Source: Pukyongia sp. (GTDB lineage: Bacteria > Bacteroidota > Bacteroidia > Flavobacteriales > Flavobacteriaceae). Taken from it: a stretch of 64,000 bases of DNA. The position numbers and the translations under genes were made by a program. The stretch covers positions 62,001-126,000 of the forward strand of contig JASBSY010000017.1 of assembly GCA_030148705.1 (NCBI GenBank), given 5' to 3'. Shown here piece by piece: positions 54,593-62,909 of this stretch (position 1 is its first letter; the number at the start of each line of letters is the position of its first letter). The notes under the pieces are model-generated. The model worked only from the letters and a program-made list of their open reading frames with translations, searched no databases and was not told where the DNA came from.

Positions 54593-54596
54593 AATA

Positions 54597-54866
54597 TTAC
54601 TTACGTAATCCTAATTCTTTTACGATAGCACGGTATCTTAGAATATCTTTTTTCATGAGATAATCCAACAGTGCTCTACGCTTACCTACCAGTTTCACAA
54701 GAGAACGCTCTGTGTTGTAATCTTTGTGATTCGCCTTTAGGTGTTTTGATAAATGTTCGATGCGATGTGTGAACAAAGCGATCTGTCCTTCTGCAGAACC
54801 GGTGTCGGTCTTAGACTTCCCGTGTTTAGCAAAAAGCTTTTGTTTGTCTTCTGGTGTTAAATACAT
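54597..54866 (-). CDS. rpsO: 30S ribosomal protein S15
   Basis: An 89-residue protein with MYLTPEDKQKLFAKHGKSKTDTGSAEGQIALFTHRIEHLSKHLK and KRRALLDYLMKKD, typical of S15, which binds the central domain of 16S rRNA. ATG 54866 is the family start; upstream in-frame codons lie between promoter and gene. The rpsO-pnp order is the classic one. Confidence 0.96.
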   Translation of the reverse strand: MYLTPEDKQKLFAKHGKSKTDTGSAEGQIALFTHRIEHLSKHLKANHKDYNTERSLVKLVGKRRALLDYLMKKDILRYRAIVKELGLRK

Positions 54867-54924
54867 GCCAATATTATTTAAATGATTTTTATGTATATGA
54901 TGACCACTTTGGTCTATCAGGCTG

Positions 54925-54932
54925 CAAAAGTA
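54925..54932 (-). promoter_or_regulatory. -7 box of rpsO
   Basis: TACTTTTG on the - strand matches TAnnTTTG, giving a leader of about 55 bases. The -33 element is not clear. Confidence 0.55.
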
Positions 54933-55047
54933 CAAAAAGCTGGTGTATAAACGACTTAATTATTAGGAATTTATTGAAATTATATACTTATTTAAACCTT
55001 TCTGCGTTTAAAGTGTCCTAACATCAATAACTCTAAACTCAACGATT

Positions 55048-55875
55048 ATGAAAATTACCTTAAAGAAAACCGCCCTATTTTCTTTTTTGTTCGCCGGAAT
55101 ACTTTTAACCGGATGTAGTAAAGATGACGATTCAGGCGATACCAACACCCTTAACTTTTCAGCCGAAAACACCGCCAGAGCGGCTCAGGCAGATAATATA
55201 GTAGAAGGAACGCTAAACATAATGGAAAACGGGTATGTGGAAGTTGAAGAAGGAAGAAACAGCAGTGTGTCTTTCTTTCCCTCATGTACCGTAATCACGA
55301 TTATGCCTAACGGAGATGGCGGAACCATCATTCTGGATTTTGGTGACGGATGCCAGCTTAACAACGGTGCAACAGTTGCCGGTATCATCAACCTGGAGTA
55401 CGATCCCTTCGAAAACGGTTCCCGTACCATAGATTACACCTTCGAAGATTTCACTTACAACAACCACGGTGTAAGCGGTGGGGGTGAAATCGTTCGTGAG
55501 ATCTCCAATCAGAATGGCAACCCACAGTCTACCGTAAACGAATCCATCATTGTAAGTTTCGACGGAACCAACATCACAGCTACCAGAGATGGTTTGCGAA
55601 TTGCGGAATGGGTTGAAGGCGTTGGAAGCGGAACCTGGATGGATAACGTATATCACATAACAGGGAATTGGAGCACGGTATTTTCGAACGGATTTACCCG
55701 AACGGGGGAAGTAACCGAAACCCTGGTTAGGGAATTATCATGTCTTTATCTGGTAAGCGGTACCCTGGAAATTCAACAAGAAGGTTTTACCGGAGCCATC
55801 GACTGGGGAACCGGAGAATGTGATAATCTTGCCACTCTCATAGTGAACGGGCAGGAATACCCCATTATCTTGTAA
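55048..55875 (+). CDS. Lipoprotein of unknown function
   Basis: A 275-residue protein with a clear lipobox (FAGILLTGCSKDDD, Cys at about residue 23) followed by an acidic KDDDSGD linker, usual for Bacteroidota lipoproteins. The mature part is beta-rich with repeated GG-turns (TIILDFGDGCQLNNG, VSGGGEIVREI) and conserved cysteines (PSCTV, GDGCQL, LSCLYL, GTGECDN) in two symmetric halves. I do not recognise the family. Shares a bidirectional terminator with accD. Confidence 0.65.
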   Translation: MKITLKKTALFSFLFAGILLTGCSKDDDSGDTNTLNFSAENTARAAQADNIVEGTLNIMENGYVEVEEGRNSSVSFFPSCTVITIMPNGDGGTIILDFGDGCQLNNGATVAGIINLEYDPFENGSRTIDYTFEDFTYNNHGVSGGGEIVREISNQNGNPQSTVNESIIVSFDGTNITATRDGLRIAEWVEGVGSGTWMDNVYHITGNWSTVFSNGFTRTGEVTETLVRELSCLYLVSGTLEIQQEGFTGAIDWGTGECDNLATLIVNGQEYPIIL

Positions 55876-55890
55876 TAAGAATTATAGCAT

Positions 55891-55923
55891 AAAAAAAAGC
55901 CGCTTAAACAGCGGCTTTTTTTA
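55891..55923. terminator. Bidirectional terminator overlapping the accD stop
   Basis: AGCCGCT (55899-55905) pairs with AGCGGCT (55910-55916), with a run of A before and T after. It lies inside the last codons and stop of accD on the - strand and after the lipoprotein gene on the + strand. Confidence 0.85.
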
Positions 55924-56788
55924 ATTTGTCTTTTTCTCTAAGTGGTCGGTTCAGGATGAGATCGAGGTATAGGTTGATCTTGCGTTTAAGGTCCTTTCGA
56001 TGAGAAATAAAATCCAGGAAGCCGTGATCCAGGACAAATTCAGCAGTCTGAAATCCTTCCGGTAATTCTTTTCCGGTGGTATCCCTAACTACACGCGGAC
56101 CTGCAAATCCTATAAGTGCACCGGGTTCACTGATGTTGATATCCCCCAGCATCGCAAAAGAGGCGGTGGTACCACCTGTAGTGGGATCGGTGCAAAGAGA
56201 AATAAAAGGGATCTTGGCTTTAGACAACTGGGCTAATTTGGCACTGGTCTTGGCCAACTGCATTAAGGAAAGTGCTGCCTCCATCATCCGGGCACCGCCA
56301 CTTTTTGATATTATGAGCAGTGGAATGTTATTTTTCAGAGAGTAATCTGCCGCCCGGGCGATTTTTTCCCCTACAACGCTTCCCATGGAACCCCCGATAA
56401 AACTGAAATCCATACAGGCTACCACTAAATCCTGTCCCATGGACGGGCCAACAGCGGTACGCACTGCGTCTTTTAGTCCGGTCTTTTCCTGGGCGTCCTT
56501 TAACCTGTCGCTGTATTTCTTCTTATCCTCAAAGTTGAGCGGGTCTTTGGAGCTCAGTCCTTTGTCCAGTTCCTTGTAATTGTTGTCATCGAACAGGATT
56601 TCAAAATATTCCTTACTGCCAATTCGCACGTGATAGCCGTCTTCCGGACTCACGTAATAATTTCGCTCCAATTCTTCCGAATCTACTATCTTCCCTGTAG
56701 GCGATTTATACCAGAGCCCTTTTGGGACATCTTTCTTTTCTTCTGTAGGAGTCTGAATTCCTTTCTTTGTTCTTTTAAACCAAGCCAT
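55904..56788 (-). CDS. accD: Acetyl-CoA carboxylase carboxyltransferase beta subunit, zinc ligands lost
   Basis: AccD transfers the carboxyl group from biotin to acetyl-CoA in fatty-acid synthesis. The 294-residue protein begins [14 protein letters not shown], and its crotonase-type core has [34 protein letters not shown] and [17 protein letters not shown]. The N-terminal zinc ribbon, normally CPTC and CPxC, reads SPTG (S29, G32) and SPED (S47, D50), so all four cysteines are gone although the flanking GLWYK, ELERN and GYHVRI are kept. It lies downstream of fbaA with a 20-base gap. Confidence 0.95.
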   Translation of the reverse strand: MAWFKRTKKGIQTPTEEKKDVPKGLWYKSPTGKIVDSEELERNYYVSPEDGYHVRIGSKEYFEILFDDNNYKELDKGLSSKDPLNFEDKKKYSDRLKDAQEKTGLKDAVRTAVGPSMGQDLVVACMDFSFIGGSMGSVVGEKIARAADYSLKNNIPLLIISKSGGARMMEAALSLMQLAKTSAKLAQLSKAKIPFISLCTDPTTGGTTASFAMLGDINISEPGALIGFAGPRVVRDTTGKELPEGFQTAEFVLDHGFLDFISHRKDLKRKINLYLDLILNRPLREKDKLKKAAV

Positions 56789-56808
56789 ACTGTGAGGAGT
56801 TAGTTATA

Positions 56809-57876
56809 CTAAAGTGTGTTTACATTGTTAAGGTCTTCAAAAGCCTTAATAAGTCTCTGTTTAAAGGTTAATTCACCTTCTCGGAGCCACTTGCGCGGAT
56901 CGTAGTGTTTCTTGTTCGGCAGGTCATCGCCTTCCGGATTTCCTATCTGTGTTTTCAGGTACCCTAGTTTACTGGTCATATAATCCCGGATACCCTCGTT
57001 AAATGCAAATTGAAGATCGGTGTCGATATTCATCTTTACTACTCCGTAGCCAATTGCTTCCCTGATCTCTTCCACCGTAGAACCACTTCCGCCGTGAAAG
57101 ACAAAGTCGATGGGGTTATGCCCGGTATTGAATTTCTTCTGAACGTAATCCTGAGAATTCTTAAGAATTACAGGAGTAAGCTGAACATTTCCGGGTTTAT
57201 ACACCCCGTGGACATTTCCAAACGCCGCGGCAATGGTAAATCGATCACTGATTTTCTTTAATTCTTCGTAAGCATAAGCAACTTCATCAGGCTGGGTGTA
57301 CAGCCGGGATGAATCCACACCAGTATTGTCTACACCGTCTTCTTCACCCCCGGTTATCCCAAGTTCGATCTCCAACGTCATATCCATTTTACTCATACGC
57401 TTCAGATACTGCTTACAGATCTCGATATTCTCTTCTATGGGTTCTTCTGAAAGATCCAGCATATGCGAGCTGTATAGCGAATGCCCGGTCTTTTTGTAAA
57501 ATTCTTCCCCGGCATCCAACATACCATCCACCCAGGGTAACAGGTTCTTTGCACAATGGTCTGTATGCAGAATTACTGTGGACCCGTAGACTTCGGCAAG
57601 TTGATGAATGTGTTTGGCTCCTGCTACAGCACCCGCAATGGCGGCTTGCTGCTTGTCGTTCGATAATCCTTTTCCCGCATTGAAATGAGCCCCTCCATTG
57701 GAAAATTGAATGATTACCGGGCTGTTTAATTCGGAGGCCGTCTCCAGGACGGTGTTGATGCTGTTTGAGCCAATAACATTAACAGCGGGCATTGCAAAAC
57801 CCTTGCGCTTGGCGTATTCGTGAATTTCCTGAACTGCTGCTCCGGTTGCTACGCCGGGCTTGATATTATGACTCAT
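56809..57876 (-). CDS. fbaA: Class II fructose-bisphosphate aldolase
   Basis: A zinc-dependent aldolase of glycolysis and gluconeogenesis. The 355-residue protein has FAMPAVNVIGSNS, the metal-ligand and active-site segment ILHTDHCAKNLLPW, LEIELGITGGEEDGVDN, AAFGNVHGVYKPG and VFHGGSGS, typical of the E. coli-like class IIA enzyme. Operonic with accD. The promoter overlaps the end of tamL. Confidence 0.96.
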   Translation of the reverse strand: MSHNIKPGVATGAAVQEIHEYAKRKGFAMPAVNVIGSNSINTVLETASELNSPVIIQFSNGGAHFNAGKGLSNDKQQAAIAGAVAGAKHIHQLAEVYGSTVILHTDHCAKNLLPWVDGMLDAGEEFYKKTGHSLYSSHMLDLSEEPIEENIEICKQYLKRMSKMDMTLEIELGITGGEEDGVDNTGVDSSRLYTQPDEVAYAYEELKKISDRFTIAAAFGNVHGVYKPGNVQLTPVILKNSQDYVQKKFNTGHNPIDFVFHGGSGSTVEEIREAIGYGVVKMNIDTDLQFAFNEGIRDYMTSKLGYLKTQIGNPEGDDLPNKKHYDPRKWLREGELTFKQRLIKAFEDLNNVNTL

Positions 57877-57896
57877 ATAGTGGTTAATTTGAATAG

Positions 57897-57925
57897 CAAA
57901 AATAACAAATTTTAATGGTTTAAAA
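57897..57925 (-). promoter_or_regulatory. Promoter of fbaA-accD
   Basis: On the - strand TTTTA (57921-57925) and TATTTTTG (57897-57904) are 16 bases apart, partly inside the last codon and stop of tamL. The leader is about 17 bases. Confidence 0.5.
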
Positions 57926-60520
57926 GGGATAGTTGATCCCTATATTATAAACCATATTGGCAAGATTATACTCCTTAAACCACCGTTCTCCTTCGGGTCG
58001 GGAGGGATTATAAGTTTTAAAGCCACCATCCAGCCTGAACACAAAGAATCCGAAATCATATCGAATACCAATGCCAGAAGCAATGGCAATTTCCTTGAGA
58101 TCGGCAAGGCCTGTAAATCGCGAAGCCTCGTCCTTTACATTATCAAGTACATTCCAAATGTTACCCGCATCGATAAAGAATGCACCCTTTAGATCACCCA
58201 ATATGGTGTAACGATACTCGGCATTCAAGGCAATTTTAAAATTGGCATCGTTAAATTCGTCCTCGCTGCCACTACTTCCCGGGCCGAGATCGTAGGCGGT
58301 CCATCCGCGGTTGTCGTTTGCACCCCCGGCAAAATAACTGCGAGTAAAGGGAATGCTGTTACTGTTCCCATACGGAACGGCTATCCCACCGAATATTCTT
58401 ATGGCAAACCTGTTTCCGTCATTGAGCTCCCAGTGTTTAATATAGTCGCCCTCCAGTTTTGCGTATTGGGAGAATACTACACCCAGTGCCGTATAATCGC
58501 CATTTGCGTTAGTTTTAAGGCCGGCCAGGCCGGATACGGCCGATAAGAGATTTCCGGCGGTTTCGATTTTCCATCGTAGCCTGGAAAAACTCTTGTCGAA
58601 TATATTCTCACGGGTATCCCTCAGCCATTGAAAATTCGTGGCAAATATGAGATTATTCTCGGTGAGCCTGTCTTTTCGTTCTCCGATATTGTTCACTGTA
58701 ACCGCAGTCCCGGAAGAAAGTCCGCCAATATTAATATCCCCGTTTTCAACATCGGTAATAAAACTATCTGCTCCCTCGGGTATGGTGAGAAAGAGTTCGC
58801 CGTCTTCATCCACTGTATAGTAAGAAGGATCGATGGTGCCGGGACTGCCTCTTTCGGTATCCTGAGCGATTGTATTGAGGATATCGTACGAATTGCGGTA
58901 AACGTTAAAATAGTTGTCCGGGTTCAAATTGCGCACGTACTGAACGTTCATCAGTTCGAGCCGATAGGTTTTTATGTTGGAAGGGCGCCAGCTGTAATCG
59001 AAGATTGCGTTAAAGTTCTGCCTGTCGAGCCCAATATTGTTCTGGGCGTTCAAGCCAACGCGAACACTGGTGGAAGGTGACATGTACTTCTTAATGATAT
59101 TTTCGGTGTTAAACGGGAAGAGGATACGGGGAAAGGATAACTTCGCGTCTCCGCCCACATCCGATATATTAAAAAACGAACTCTCACTGTTTGCGGCGTC
59201 TTTCGATGAACCCACACTTCCGCGAAGCGACAATTCCAGGGTTTCGGCACCCCTGAACACATTACGAGTGAGAAAGCTGGTGCTGAATCCCATTCCAAAT
59301 TGCTGAATAGGTGAGGGGATGGGAATTACATCGAAATCAACTCCCAGGGTATACTTTTTTCTGGGGGTTAAGAGAATATTCGCTATCAGCCCGGCACCCG
59401 TGGTGTCGGCAGGATCCTCAATATAACTAATGTTGGGATATTTAAAGATCCGCAGATCGCTTAACTGATTATAGGTAAGCGTGCGGTCTATATCCCTGAA
59501 GATCTCATTAGGCGTAATAGAGATAGCGTCTGTGATCGCCTTTGGACGAAATTTTATCGGGTCGTAACTGTAAAGTTTATAGCCTTCATAGGCTACCGAA
59601 TCGGTCAATACCTCATTGCGGTTCTCGAAGGTGTAATCGGTAACTATCCTAACTTCATTTATGGTATGCACCTGGAACGGTACCGTACGGGTACTGTCTT
59701 CTTCAGAAATCTTCCTGTCGGGAATAATATACGTGATGTTAGCCTTGTGATTGGTGTTTACCGTATCGGCTTCAAATATGATGTAATCCTGGTCGAAATG
59801 ATACAAACCCGAATTCCTGAATTGTATTGTAAGCCTGTCTCTCTCATTTACAAAATCGTTATTTGCAAATTGTTTTCCGGATTCTATAAACGTATTGGCT
59901 TCACTGAGTGTAAAAAGTGAATCGACTACCGGAGAGCTAATATCCTTTGCTATGGAATCGATGATATAAGGCTTGTGTAAACTCAGGTTATATTTAACCG
60001 TTGCTCGTTTTTCTTTTTTTTCATTGGGGATTACTTCATACGAACCTTCCGTATTAAACCAACCGAAACTCGAATAGTAGCGTTTTAGGCGGTCGAGTGA
60101 TTTTTTTGTCCGTTCTTCTTCTACGATAACAGGTTCCGAACCTGTGCGTTCCAGCCATTTGTTCAGGCCTACATAACTATTACCAAGCTCTGTAACCTGT
60201 TTTTGGGACAGGAATTTCACTAACCGTGCTTCTCTTTTGGGATTTTTATGCAACCATTTCTGAAACGTTGAGTCCGGTTGAGGATCGGCAAGATTGTAAA
60301 TAAATATTCCGAAGGGAATTCCCAGGACCCGCGGATTGGGTCGCTGGACGATCTGACTAAGTACTTTTGAATCCTTAACTTCCGAACTATCGACGATTAC
60401 CTCGTTTTCTGTTAGTAAATATTCATCCTCCCCAACACGTTTTACGGCATTGCAAGAGTGGAACAGTACAATTAATCCTGAAATTAATGATATTTTTGTG
60501 AGGGTTCTGATCGATCGCAC
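57920..60520 (-). CDS. tamL: TamL-type outer-membrane lipoprotein/barrel (BamA superfamily)
   Basis: An 866-residue Omp85-family protein. The N-terminal signal ends in a lipobox (LIVLFHSCNAV, Cys about 23), unlike classical TamA. POTRA-like domains occupy about residues 30-400, and a surface-antigen beta-barrel fills the rest, with the terminal strand ending NIGINYPF. This lipid-modified variant is the TamL described in Bacteroidota, which works with TamB in outer-membrane assembly. No tamB is in the window. The start is GTG 60520. Divergent from the methyltransferase gene, with interleaved promoters. Confidence 0.85.
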   Translation of the reverse strand: MRSIRTLTKISLISGLIVLFHSCNAVKRVGEDEYLLTENEVIVDSSEVKDSKVLSQIVQRPNPRVLGIPFGIFIYNLADPQPDSTFQKWLHKNPKREARLVKFLSQKQVTELGNSYVGLNKWLERTGSEPVIVEEERTKKSLDRLKRYYSSFGWFNTEGSYEVIPNEKKEKRATVKYNLSLHKPYIIDSIAKDISSPVVDSLFTLSEANTFIESGKQFANNDFVNERDRLTIQFRNSGLYHFDQDYIIFEADTVNTNHKANITYIIPDRKISEEDSTRTVPFQVHTINEVRIVTDYTFENRNEVLTDSVAYEGYKLYSYDPIKFRPKAITDAISITPNEIFRDIDRTLTYNQLSDLRIFKYPNISYIEDPADTTGAGLIANILLTPRKKYTLGVDFDVIPIPSPIQQFGMGFSTSFLTRNVFRGAETLELSLRGSVGSSKDAANSESSFFNISDVGGDAKLSFPRILFPFNTENIIKKYMSPSTSVRVGLNAQNNIGLDRQNFNAIFDYSWRPSNIKTYRLELMNVQYVRNLNPDNYFNVYRNSYDILNTIAQDTERGSPGTIDPSYYTVDEDGELFLTIPEGADSFITDVENGDINIGGLSSGTAVTVNNIGERKDRLTENNLIFATNFQWLRDTRENIFDKSFSRLRWKIETAGNLLSAVSGLAGLKTNANGDYTALGVVFSQYAKLEGDYIKHWELNDGNRFAIRIFGGIAVPYGNSNSIPFTRSYFAGGANDNRGWTAYDLGPGSSGSEDEFNDANFKIALNAEYRYTILGDLKGAFFIDAGNIWNVLDNVKDEASRFTGLADLKEIAIASGIGIRYDFGFFVFRLDGGFKTYNPSRPEGERWFKEYNLANMVYNIGINYPF

Positions 60521-60535
60521 GGGTTTATTTCAGTT

Positions 60536-60543
60536 CAAAAATA
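60536..60543 (-). promoter_or_regulatory. -7 box of tamL
   Basis: TATTTTTG on the - strand matches TAnnTTTG, about 12 bases before the GTG start at 60520. Confidence 0.5.
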
Positions 60544-60546
60544 GGA

Positions 60547-60554
60547 TAATTTTG
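60547..60554 (+). promoter_or_regulatory. -7-like box that contains the methyltransferase start codon
   Basis: TAATTTTG matches TAnnTTTG, with TTTA at 60524-60527 lying 19 bases upstream. Its last three bases are the proposed TTG start of the next gene, so either the box is not used or the start lies downstream. Confidence 0.35.
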
Positions 60555-61277
60555 ATAAGTAAAAGTCAAATTAAATTAATAACGAGCTTGCAGCAGAAAA
60601 AGTACCGTGACAAACACGGTTTGTTTGTTGCAGAAGGTCCTAAACTGATAGATGAGCTGCTGCAGTCGGGGATAAAACTACACTCCTGCTTTACAACCGA
60701 CCCTATTGCCGAACCATCGGAAAAACACTATGAAATCAGCGCCCCTGATCTCCGGAAGATAAGCGGGCTTAAAACCCCAAATACGGCCTTGGCCCTTTTT
60801 AAAATTCCGGAACCGCAGGAGTTGAAGATAAAAGGTCTCAGCCTGGCCCTGGATGCCGTTCGTGATCCCGGAAATTTAGGAACCATCATTCGCCTCTGCG
60901 ATTGGTTCGGTGTTTCCCAGCTCCTATGCTCAACGGATACTGCTGACTGTTTTAATCCAAAGGTGGTGCAAGCTACCATGGGCTCTATTGCAAGAGTAAA
61001 TATTCGCTACCTGGACCTGGAAGATCTTCTATCCCAAACCGAGTTGCCGGTTTACGGAGCGGTAATGAACGGAACCAATGTGTACTCCGCTCCGCTCGAA
61101 CAAGAAGCAATACTGGTGATGGGGAACGAAGCTAACGGGATTTCTGAAGGGGTTCTGAAAGCTGTTACCCAATCGGTAACCATACCCAGATTTGGGGGTA
61201 ATGACACCGAGAGCTTGAACGTAGCAACTGCTACCGCAATCCTTCTGAGTGAGTTTCGAAGGTCTACTGAAATGTAA
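60552..61277 (+). CDS. SpoU/TrmH-family RNA 2'-O-methyltransferase
   Basis: A SPOUT methyltransferase of 241 residues from a TTG start (MISKSQIKLITSLQQKKYRDKHGLFVAEG, the substrate-binding N-terminal domain). The catalytic domain has LALDAVRDPGNLGTIIRLCDW (motif 1, with catalytic Arg), VMGNEANGIS (motif 2) and SLNVATATAILL (motif 3, knot). It modifies 2'-OH of a tRNA or rRNA nucleotide; the exact target cannot be assigned. The 3' end overlaps convergent porT by 14 bases. Confidence 0.85.
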   Translation: MISKSQIKLITSLQQKKYRDKHGLFVAEGPKLIDELLQSGIKLHSCFTTDPIAEPSEKHYEISAPDLRKISGLKTPNTALALFKIPEPQELKIKGLSLALDAVRDPGNLGTIIRLCDWFGVSQLLCSTDTADCFNPKVVQATMGSIARVNIRYLDLEDLLSQTELPVYGAVMNGTNVYSAPLEQEAILVMGNEANGISEGVLKAVTQSVTIPRFGGNDTESLNVATATAILLSEFRRSTEM

Positions 61278-61971
61278 AATTGACGAAAATTCCACGAGTG
61301 GCCATCCTGTCAATGTTCCCGGTCCAGGGACTGTTGGGGTCATCATCGCGTACCAGCTCGTCACTTATGGCGAAAACGCCACGAATGGAAGGTGTGAATT
61401 TAAAGAAATAGAGATAGAGGTCAATACCAAAGCCCAGTTCAAAATAGTTGGTAGTGCTGGTCATCCTGAAATTTCCCTCATCATTGTCTTCCGGGTTCTT
61501 TTCATTACTGGACAGGTTAAAGGAGGTAGAAATTCCTCCCACGATAAACGGTTTTATATTATTGAGGCGTTTGGTCGATAATTTTACCAGCAGCGGAACG
61601 TGAATATAGGTAGATTTTACCTCTCTCAGCTCGTCTTTTTCTTCTTCGAAACCGGGGAATCTCAAATTCCGCTGAGTGTAATACAGTCCCGGCTCAAGCC
61701 TTAGGTTCACATAGTCGTTCACTCTCATATCCCCAATAAGACCCACGTTGAAACCCGCCTCTGTTTCTACGAGAATATCGGTGTTATCATCACGAAACTG
61801 ATCGATGTATTCGAATTTAAAATCATAGCTGTTAAAGCCCAAAAAATAACCCCAAGTAAGAAACCGTTGGTCGAAGTTTTCAAGGTTGGCAAGTCGTTCT
61901 TTGCTAAATAACTGTGCGTGAGCACTTTCAGCAAAAACCAGTATGGCTAAAACTAAAAATAATTTCTTCAT
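61264..61971 (-). CDS. porT: T9SS protein PorT (outer-membrane beta-barrel)
   Basis: A 235-residue exported protein with signal peptide MKKLFLVLAILVFAESAHAQ. The beta-barrel (FLTWGYFLGFNSYDFKF, LRLEPGLYYTQRNLRF, HVPLLVKLSTKRLNNIKPFIVGG) ends in GIFVNFTF, an outer-membrane terminal strand. PorT is needed for secretion by the type IX system. Located directly behind ubiE with a 4-base overlap (ATGA), the arrangement known in flavobacteria. The T9SS cargo genes at 1312, 4142, 42770 and 48168 fit this. Confidence 0.88.
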   Translation of the reverse strand: MKKLFLVLAILVFAESAHAQLFSKERLANLENFDQRFLTWGYFLGFNSYDFKFEYIDQFRDDNTDILVETEAGFNVGLIGDMRVNDYVNLRLEPGLYYTQRNLRFPGFEEEKDELREVKSTYIHVPLLVKLSTKRLNNIKPFIVGGISTSFNLSSNEKNPEDNDEGNFRMTSTTNYFELGFGIDLYLYFFKFTPSIRGVFAISDELVRDDDPNSPWTGNIDRMATRGIFVNFTFQ

Positions 61972-62705
61972 AGTTGTTTAGTAGCACTGTATATCGTGGC
62001 TACCCCAAATGTTTGTGGATTATTTTTCACCTCTATAAACCCAATTTTCCTTAAAATATTGTTGAGCGCTTCTCCGTGCGGAAAAGTTGCTGCGCTTTCC
62101 GATAAATAACGATAGGCCACCTTATCTCTGCTGAAAATCTTTCCGATGAGGGGAAGTACAGCCTTTGTATAAGCGTAATATCCCTGCTTAAAGGGGAAGC
62201 GTTCGGGCACCGAGGTTTCTAGAATGACAAAGAGTCCGCCGGGTACCAGTACCCTGTATATTTCAGCCAGGCCTTTTTCCAGATCCTCAAAATTCCTGAT
62301 TCCGAAGGATACGGTGATTGCTTCGAATGAATTATCTTCAAAAGGCAAGGCTTCGCTGTCTCCCTTAATAAAGTCAATACGATCGGCCAGACCGTTCTCC
62401 TCGCTTTTCTTCCTGGCTACAGAAAGCATCCCCTCCGAAATATCGAGACCAACGATACTGGAGGCATTGGTGCTATTGGCAAATTGCAGCGCCAGGTCTC
62501 CGGTACCTGTGGCAATGTCGAGTACGCTCTCCGGTTCGCGAGCAGCGATCATCTTAATCACTTTCTTTCGCCACCTCACATCCGAACCCAGGGAAATCAC
62601 CCTGTTTAGCCCGTCGTAATTACCGGAGATAGTATCGAACATCTGTTCAACCTGCTCCTTCTTAGACCGGTTGGAATCTTTGTAAGGGTTAACCTTCTCC
62701 TGCAT
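61968..62705 (-). CDS. ubiE: Demethylmenaquinone methyltransferase UbiE/MenG
   Basis: A SAM-dependent C-methyltransferase making the last step of menaquinone synthesis. The 245-residue protein has MFDTISGNYDGLNRVISLG at the N-terminus, SAM motif I VLDIATGTGDLALQF, DISEGML, and the family segment ITVSFGIRNFEDLEKGL. Translationally coupled to porT. Together with the polyprenyl synthase at 5235 it points to menaquinone-based respiration. Confidence 0.93.
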   Translation of the reverse strand: MQEKVNPYKDSNRSKKEQVEQMFDTISGNYDGLNRVISLGSDVRWRKKVIKMIAAREPESVLDIATGTGDLALQFANSTNASSIVGLDISEGMLSVARKKSEENGLADRIDFIKGDSEALPFEDNSFEAITVSFGIRNFEDLEKGLAEIYRVLVPGGLFVILETSVPERFPFKQGYYAYTKAVLPLIGKIFSRDKVAYRYLSESAATFPHGEALNNILRKIGFIEVKNNPQTFGVATIYSATKQL

Positions 62706-62733
62706 AAATCGAAATTGCTAAATATAAGAGGCG

Positions 62734-62741
62734 CAAAGCTA
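62734..62741 (-). promoter_or_regulatory. -7 box of ubiE-porT
   Basis: TAGCTTTG on the - strand matches TAnnTTTG, giving a leader of about 25 bases. The -33 element is unclear. Confidence 0.5.
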
Positions 62742-62876
62742 CATACTTTTTTAAAAAATCCCCATTGTACGAAGGACTTAAATCAAATCGATAAGCCCGG
62801 CCCGGATTGCGTTCAAAATACTGTGGATCCGAGAATTATTAAAACTTCCTTTTCATCCGGATAATTGATTTTTATC

Positions 62877-62884
62877 TACATTTG
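62877..62884 (+). promoter_or_regulatory. -7 box of trkA
   Basis: TACATTTG matches TAnnTTTG, giving a leader of about 22 bases to ATG 62910. A T-rich TTTC at 62851 could be the -33 element. Confidence 0.5.
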
Positions 62885-62909
62885 CACTACTTATCGCTTA
62901 TAGATAACT

